From positions 1 through 9,819 of the forward strand of contig JAEEXJ010000107.1 of the NCBI GenBank assembly GCA_016291475.1: DNA of 9,819 bases, given 5' to 3'. The position numbers and the translations under genes are program-made. This document shows positions 6,511 through 9,819 of the stretch, in pieces; positions within the stretch are counted from its first letter, which is position 1, and each line of letters starts with the position of its first letter. The stretch comes from Lachnospiraceae bacterium. Its GTDB lineage: Bacteria; Bacillota_A; Clostridia; Lachnospirales; Lachnospiraceae. The notes below the pieces were generated by a model that saw only the letters and a list, made by a program, of their open reading frames with translations, made no database searches and was not told where the DNA came from.

Positions 6511-7760
6511 GATAATTCTCCGTTTTCTGTTAAATATTCTCTGCAGGATCTTCCGGCCAAAAATCCGGTAGACCATGCTATCTGCAGGTTAAAGCCTCCG
6601 GTAAGTGCATCAAGATCAAGTGCTTCTCCCGCAAAAAACAAACCGTCGCAAAGTTTCGACATCATTGTTTTGGGGGACACTTCCTTTACGCTGATACCGC
6701 CCTTTGTAATAATGGCCTCTTCAAATCCCCTTGTTCCCGTAACATGAATTTCCAGGTCCTTGAGGAGATGAACCAATTTCTTACGTTCTTCTTTTTTGAT
6801 ATCACCGCACTTTTTATGCTCTTCGATACCTGACAATCTTGCAATGACAGGAATCATCTTAGCGGGAAGAAGCGAAGGAAGCATATTGATAAAATGCTTC
6901 TCGTGGTTATCCGAAATTTCTCTGAGAATCCTCTCATCCAGAACATCTTCCGATAATGCGGGTTTCAAGTCAAGATGAACTATACAATCATCCGATTTTC
7001 TCTTGTAATAATACGAACTTGCGGAAAGGATCATGGGACCGGTGATTCCGAAATGAGTAAACATCATCTCGCCGAAGTCTTCATATATCAGCTTTCCCGC
7101 ACTGTACATCTTAAGGCCCGTGTTCTTAAGCGAAAGTCCCTGAAGATCCTTGCACCACCCTTCGGAAGTCACAAGAGGAACAAGTGAGGGCTTAAGATCA
7201 GTTACGGTATGACCGAAGCCTCTCGCAAATTCAAATCCGTCACCTGTAGAACCGGTTGCAGCGTAGGACACTCCGCCGGTAGCAACTATCACGGCATCCG
7301 CATTTTCTTTTTTTCCGTTTGAAAATATAACATCAAAGCTTTCGCCTGACTTTTCAATACGTTTAACTTCACTGCGAAGCCTGACATCAACACCTGCTTT
7401 ATCCAGCATATTTGATAGGGCTTTGATAACGTCCGATGAATGATCGCTTACGGGGAACATTCTTCCGCCGCGTTCTTCCTTCACCTTGCATCCTTCGCTT
7501 TCAATATCACGAATAATGTCGTTGTTATCGTAAGCCTCAAGGGCACTGTACATAAACTTCGGATTAGTCATTATGTTTTTCATGATAACCGAAGTATCAG
7601 CGGAATTGGTGATATTGCATCTTCCCTTTCCGGTGATGAACAGTTTCTTTCCCAGCTTTTCATTTTTTTCCAGGAGGATTACTTTCGTATTATCTCCTGA
7701 TGCTGAAACGGCGGCCAGCATTCCTGCAGGACCGCCCCCGATTACAATTATCTTATTCAT
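6507..7760 (-). CDS. BaiN/HI0933-family NAD(P)/FAD-dependent oxidoreductase
   Basis: This is a 417-residue soluble flavoprotein of the HI0933/YhiN family, now often named BaiN/RdsA or 'aminoacetone oxidase family'. The FAD-binding Rossmann motif is VIGGGPAGMLAA (6-17), with a glutamate (E31, LLEKNEKLGKK) for the ribose. The family signature GKGRCNITN (44-52) follows, then the inner motif VATGGVSYAATGSTGDG (159-175), FTHFGITGP (234-242) and the C-terminal FAD motif FFAGEALDLDALTGGFN (375-391). A C. scindens homologue (BaiN) was linked to bile-acid ring reduction, but the family is widespread and this copy sits in a housekeeping operon, so the substrate here cannot be assigned. The ATG overlaps the rpiR stop as ATGAATAA (8 nt) with GGAG about 9 nt upstream, and the TGA overlaps the cmk ATG. 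Both overlaps suggest translational coupling. Confidence 0.92.
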   Translation of the reverse strand: MNKIIVIGGGPAGMLAAVSASGDNTKVILLEKNEKLGKKLFITGKGRCNITNSADTSVIMKNIMTNPKFMYSALEAYDNNDIIRDIESEGCKVKEERGGRMFPVSDHSSDVIKALSNMLDKAGVDVRLRSEVKRIEKSGESFDVIFSNGKKENADAVIVATGGVSYAATGSTGDGFEFARGFGHTVTDLKPSLVPLVTSEGWCKDLQGLSLKNTGLKMYSAGKLIYEDFGEMMFTHFGITGPMILSASSYYYKRKSDDCIVHLDLKPALSEDVLDERILREISDNHEKHFINMLPSLLPAKMIPVIARLSGIEEHKKCGDIKKEERKKLVHLLKDLEIHVTGTRGFEEAIITKGGISVKEVSPKTMMSKLCDGLFFAGEALDLDALTGGFNLQIAWSTGFLAGRSCREYLTENGELS

Positions 7761-8691
7761 CTGCGGATTCTCCGCCCTGTTTTCTCAAAGAGTAATTGAG
7801 AATGGGATCGTCATCGATAAAGTCAATCTCATCATTGAGATATACCTGATAATCATTCCAAACAGATTCAAGCATCTTAAGGTTCTTTCTGATCTGCTCG
7901 GGAGCTTTGATACAGAGAGCGACAACTATAGCGTTGATAACGGAAAGAGGTGCCACAAGGGAATCGACGATGGAAACCATATCCGAACGTGCATAAAGAT
8001 TGCAGGTCGAATAAAGGGTCATAGGCGAATGAGCCGAGTCTGTGATGGCTATCACCGATGCTCTTCTGTCATTGGCAAATTCCATTGCCTTAAGAGTTCT
8101 CATAGAATATCTGGGAAAACTGATTCCGACAAACGCATCCTCTTCGTTGATCCTGATCATCTGCTCAAAGGTCTCTGTAACGGATGTGGTATTGAGCAGT
8201 ACGCATCCGGGACGGACCATATTGAGATAAAAATGAAGAAATGCCGCAAGAGGTTCATTGGAACGAAGTCCCATGATATAAACGTTTCTTGCTCTGAGAA
8301 GAATATCAACGGTAAGATCGAAGGCACTGGGATTAAGTGTCTTGATGGTATCCTTGATTTTCTCCATATCAGCATTTAGAACAGATGTAAGTATCTCGGA
8401 CTGAGATGATCTTCCATACTTCTCATCGATCTTCTGAACAGAAGAGAGTTTGTTCTTAACACATTCTACGAGAGCTTTCTGAAAATCGGGATAGCCGTCA
8501 TAACCCAGAGCTGAAGCAAATCTTACGATGGTAGATTCAGACACCCCGGTTTCTTTGCCGAGTTCTGCTGCGGTCATAAATACCGCTGTCTCGTATTCGT
8601 TCTGTATATAAAATGCAATTTTTTTCTGGCTCTTACTCATACGAGGGATCATGTCTTTGATCCTGATGAGCACATCACCTTTTAATTCCAT
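7753..8691 (-). CDS. MurR/RpiR-family transcriptional regulator (HTH + SIS)
   Basis: RpiR-family proteins are DNA-binding regulators whose SIS domain senses a phosphosugar. In this 312-residue protein the N-terminal HTH_6 domain spans about 1-80: MSKSQKKIAFYI (18-29), then the recognition unit MTAAELGKETGVSESTIVRF (39-58) and GYDGYPDF (63-70). The SIS domain covers about 125-260, with RARNVYIMGLRSNEP (133-147), VGISFPRYSMRTLKAM (188-203) and VIAITDSAHSPMTLYS (213-228), the usual sugar-phosphate loops. An acidic tail follows. The ligand is not predictable, as no sugar-metabolism gene is nearby. The ATG is preceded by AAAGGAAA at about 7 nt. The gene starts 17 nt after the U-tract of a strong terminator, so its own promoter is unclear. 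It overlaps the flavoprotein gene by 8 nt and heads the operon ending in rpsA. Confidence 0.93.
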   Translation of the reverse strand: MELKGDVLIRIKDMIPRMSKSQKKIAFYIQNEYETAVFMTAAELGKETGVSESTIVRFASALGYDGYPDFQKALVECVKNKLSSVQKIDEKYGRSSQSEILTSVLNADMEKIKDTIKTLNPSAFDLTVDILLRARNVYIMGLRSNEPLAAFLHFYLNMVRPGCVLLNTTSVTETFEQMIRINEEDAFVGISFPRYSMRTLKAMEFANDRRASVIAITDSAHSPMTLYSTCNLYARSDMVSIVDSLVAPLSVINAIVVALCIKAPEQIRKNLKMLESVWNDYQVYLNDEIDFIDDDPILNYSLRKQGGESADE

Positions 8692-8708
8692 AAAATTTCC
8701 TTTAACTC

Positions 8709-8741
8709 AAAAAGAGTCAGTGAGATGTGTCCCACTGACTC
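8709..8741 (-). terminator. Intrinsic terminator of the tetR-family gene
   Basis: On the minus strand GAGTCAGTG, a 10-nt loop and CACTGACTC form a perfect 9-bp stem, followed directly by TTTTT (plus-strand 8709-8713). It starts 6 nt after the tetR-family stop and ends 17 nt before the rpiR-family ATG. It is a textbook terminator in the minus direction. The same inverted repeat could also act as an operator or attenuator for the downstream gene. Confidence 0.85.
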
Positions 8742-8746
8742 ACTTA

Positions 8747-8752
8747 ATTATA
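8747..8752 (-). promoter_or_regulatory. Possible -10 element for the rpiR-family gene
   Basis: A perfect TATAAT on the minus strand, overlapping the tetR-family stop codon. No good -35 hexamer is seen 16-18 nt upstream and there is no TGn extension. Transcription from it would start at or just inside the terminator hairpin. It is noted because there is no room for a promoter between that hairpin and the rpiR-family gene. Confidence 0.25.
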
Positions 8753-9296
8753 CTAAGAATGAATTATATGCTTTCTCGAGAAGGGACATCGTCTCTTCAT
8801 CGGTAAGATCATAATCACCTGAAAGAGTCATACATGCCGCACCGTGTATGAAGATCCACATCTTCATGAACATGCTGCCGGGATCGCTACATCCGAGTTC
8901 TTTCGCCATGTTGATCTCCGCAACTACATTTCCTTCCGCTCCGTTTAAGAGCTCATACATAGAAATCCTGCCGGGTTTTGCATCAACAAAAAGAAGTCTG
9001 AAAAGATTCTTTTCTTTTCTCGCAAAGGCTATATAAGCCATTCCCAGATTGGTGAAAGGAACCTTGCCTACGCGATCGAATGCCGCATAATAATCTCTGA
9101 AGAACTGTACGGACTTATCATAAACTGCAGCCTGGAGTTCCGACATGTTCTTATATACCCTGAAAATGGGCTGTGTGGAACATCCTGCCTTTTCTGCGAC
9201 GTGACGAGCGGTGATGGAGTCTGCACCAAGCTCCCTAGTCATTTCAAATGCTACTGAGAGGATCCGGTCGATGGTTATACTTTCTTTACGTGCCAT
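8748..9296 (-). CDS. TetR/AcrR-family transcriptional regulator
   Basis: The 182-residue protein has the TetR N-terminal DNA-binding domain at about 7-54: ITIDRILSVAFEMTRELG, then the helix-turn-helix ITARHVAEKAGCSTQPIFRV (28-47) and YKNMSEL (48-54). The Q-P-I-F-R stretch replaces the more usual T-L-Y-Y-H/R end of the recognition helix. The C-terminal ligand/dimer domain (about 60-182) includes MAYIAFARKEKNLFRLLF (86-103), a form seen in TetR members with a WHG-like C-terminal domain. The ligand and regulon are unknown. The ATG at 9296 is supported by AGGAAAG at 9304-9310, 7 nt upstream. A strong promoter (9365-9392) and an inverted repeat overlapping the predicted transcription start (9340-9359) suggest autorepression. 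It has its own terminator at 8709-8741. The neighbours do not reveal its target. Confidence 0.92.
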   Translation of the reverse strand: MARKESITIDRILSVAFEMTRELGADSITARHVAEKAGCSTQPIFRVYKNMSELQAAVYDKSVQFFRDYYAAFDRVGKVPFTNLGMAYIAFARKEKNLFRLLFVDAKPGRISMYELLNGAEGNVVAEINMAKELGCSDPGSMFMKMWIFIHGAACMTLSGDYDLTDEETMSLLEKAYNSFLV

Positions 9297-9339
9297 GTAG
9301 ATTCTTTCCTAACTTTGATTTACAGATTATCTTGAAGTG

Positions 9340-9359
9340 TCGCCACAGAAAAGTGACGA
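9340..9359. promoter_or_regulatory. Candidate TetR-type operator at the tetR transcription start
   Basis: An inverted repeat, TCGCCAC-6 nt-GTGACGA on the plus strand, with 6 of 7 pairs matching (20 bp overall). It lies just downstream of the -10 element, overlapping the predicted transcription start and early leader. Part of it also forms a direct repeat, AAGTGTCG / AAGTGACG, 16 nt apart. Size and position suit autorepression by the TetR-family protein. Binding is inferred only. Confidence 0.45.
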
Positions 9360-9364
9360 TTGTT

Positions 9365-9392
9365 ATTTTACCATAAAAGGCTACTAAGTCAA
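9365..9392 (-). promoter_or_regulatory. Promoter of the tetR-family gene (extended -10)
   Basis: On the minus strand TTGACT (9387-9392; 5/6 match) is followed after 16 nt by TAAAAT (9365-9370; 5/6), which is preceded by TGG, the extended -10 TGn motif. It is the strongest sigma-A promoter seen in the window. The leader to the tetR-family ATG would be about 60 nt and contains the candidate operator and AGGAAAG. Confidence 0.7.
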
Positions 9393-9396
9393 GGTT

Positions 9397-9425
9397 TCAC
9401 GCAATGTTTTTCAAACATATTGTGA
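9397..9425. repeat. 29-bp imperfect palindrome upstream of the tetR promoter
   Basis: TCACGCAATGTTT, three bases, AAACATATTGTGA: the arms match at 10 of 13 positions, with complementary outer TCAC/GTGA and inner ATGTTT/AAACAT blocks. It lies 5 bp upstream of the -35 box of the tetR promoter and just beyond the oadA-like terminator. It could be an operator for another regulator or a second TetR-family site. No U-tract suggests a terminator. Confidence 0.4.
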
Positions 9426-9426
9426 C

Positions 9427-9458
9427 AAAATAAAACCCCGGGCTTTATCTGCCCGGGG
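9427..9458 (-). terminator. Intrinsic terminator of the oadA-like gene
   Basis: On the minus strand CCCCGGGC, a 7-nt loop and GCCCGGGG form a perfect 8-bp GC-only stem, followed by TTTTATTTT. It begins about 19 nt after the stop codon of the oadA-like gene. Stem, loop and U-tract are all textbook. Confidence 0.92.
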
Positions 9459-9477
9459 TAATGATCATTTCCGGTCA

Positions 9478-9819
9478 TCAAACAGGATAAGCCTTGTTGT
9501 CCTTATCTGCGATCTTTACATCTACACCGGTCTCCTGAGCCTGACGATACTTGAAGAAGTCAGTAGCAACCTGAGGGAACAGTGCGTATGAAAGCACGTC
9601 CTCATCCTGCTTCTTCCACTCTTTCATCTCAGCCTCGATGGAAGCAAGTTCAGGCTCGGTATGTCCGGTAGCCTCTGCACTTCTTGCAGTCGAACGCTTC
9701 TCGCCGGGGATGACCTTATCGATAACTTCCTGATTCATAGGCTTAACGGTCTGACCATAGTTACCGCGAAGGAGATCCTTGAACTCACCGGTAGCCATCT
9801 TATAACGCTCACCCATAAG
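9478..9819 (-). CDS. Oxaloacetate decarboxylase alpha / pyruvate carboxylase subunit B-type carboxyltransferase (C-terminal part)
   Basis: Only the last 113 codons are in the window; the gene continues past the right edge, so the first visible methionine is internal. The visible part is the conserved C-terminal (PYC_OADA) region of biotin-dependent carboxyltransferases, which move a carboxyl group between carboxybiotin and pyruvate/oxaloacetate or a related acid. Recognisable blocks are MGERYKMATGEFKDLLRG, YGQTVKPMNQEVIDKV and DEDVLSYALFPQVATDFF. The protein stops at DKDNKAYPV without the Ala/Pro-rich linker or AMKM biotin site that end full-length OadA and pyruvate carboxylase. It therefore must work with a separate biotin carrier protein. 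Oxaloacetate decarboxylase alpha, anaplerotic pyruvate carboxylase B or a 5S-type transcarboxylase subunit all fit the C-terminus. A strong terminator directly follows, so any biotin carrier or membrane subunit must lie upstream or elsewhere. Confidence 0.85.
   Translation of the reverse strand, partial: LMGERYKMATGEFKDLLRGNYGQTVKPMNQEVIDKVIPGEKRSTARSAEATGHTEPELASIEAEMKEWKKQDEDVLSYALFPQVATDFFKYRQAQETGVDVKIADKDNKAYPV

Noticed and set aside
6511..6576. An upstream start for cmk adding a basic 22-residue N-terminus
   Set aside because: The extension lies inside the flavoprotein gene and lacks a family counterpart. The ATGA overlap start at 6510 has a proper GGAG site and gives the standard N-terminus.
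7573..8379. A 268-codon plus-strand open frame spanning the flavoprotein/rpiR junction
   Set aside because: It runs antisense across two well-supported genes and their overlap, and shows no domain motif or start signal. It is explained by the sense-strand codons.

Overview
The window looks like an ordinary chromosomal segment from an anaerobic, probably motile member of the Clostridia, most likely Lachnospiraceae-like. The evidence is an Rnf-type ferredoxin:NAD+ oxidoreductase (rnfC, start of rnfD), a stand-alone cheR, the Firmicutes gene order cmk-ispH-rpsA preceded by a BaiN/HI0933-family flavoprotein, and a carboxyltransferase C-terminus of the oxaloacetate decarboxylase type without an attached biotin domain. 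Base composition is moderately AT-rich. Spacers are short and terminators compact. I see no rRNA, tRNA, CRISPR array, insertion sequence or prophage gene, and no stretch over 300 bases without a gene.

Layout. Positions 1-1465 (minus): rnfC followed by the first 42 codons of rnfD, the head of an Rnf operon that runs off the left edge. Positions 1466-1669: a divergent promoter region. Positions 1670-2779 (plus): a YprB-like DEDD-family 3'-5' exonuclease, the only plus-strand gene, closed by a hairpin at 2787-2814 that probably serves both converging transcripts. Positions 2943-3719 (minus): cheR, with an odd, coding-like 3' trailer. A terminator at 3808-3834 separates cheR from a tightly packed minus-strand operon read right to left: rpiR-family regulator (8691-7753), BaiN-family flavoprotein (7760-6507), cmk (6510-5860), ispH (5842-4985) and rpsA (5007-3877). 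Three of the four junctions in this operon overlap (8, 4 and 23 nt). Upstream of it is a TetR-family regulator (9296-8748) with its own strong promoter, candidate operator and terminator. At the right edge is the 3' end of an oadA-like gene with a strong terminator.

How the genes work together. The rpiR-to-rpsA cluster is mostly housekeeping: CMP/dCMP phosphorylation, the last step of the MEP isoprenoid pathway, and ribosomal protein S1. rnfC/rnfD belong to the membrane complex that couples ferredoxin oxidation to NAD+ reduction and ion export. cheR methylates chemoreceptors.

I found no convincing undescribed multi-gene system. Points worth a second look are the 23-nt out-of-frame ispH/rpsA overlap (many Clostridia carry these as one fused protein), an intrinsic terminator just before the regulator that heads the housekeeping operon, two inverted repeats around the tetR promoter, and the possible frameshifted extension of cheR.
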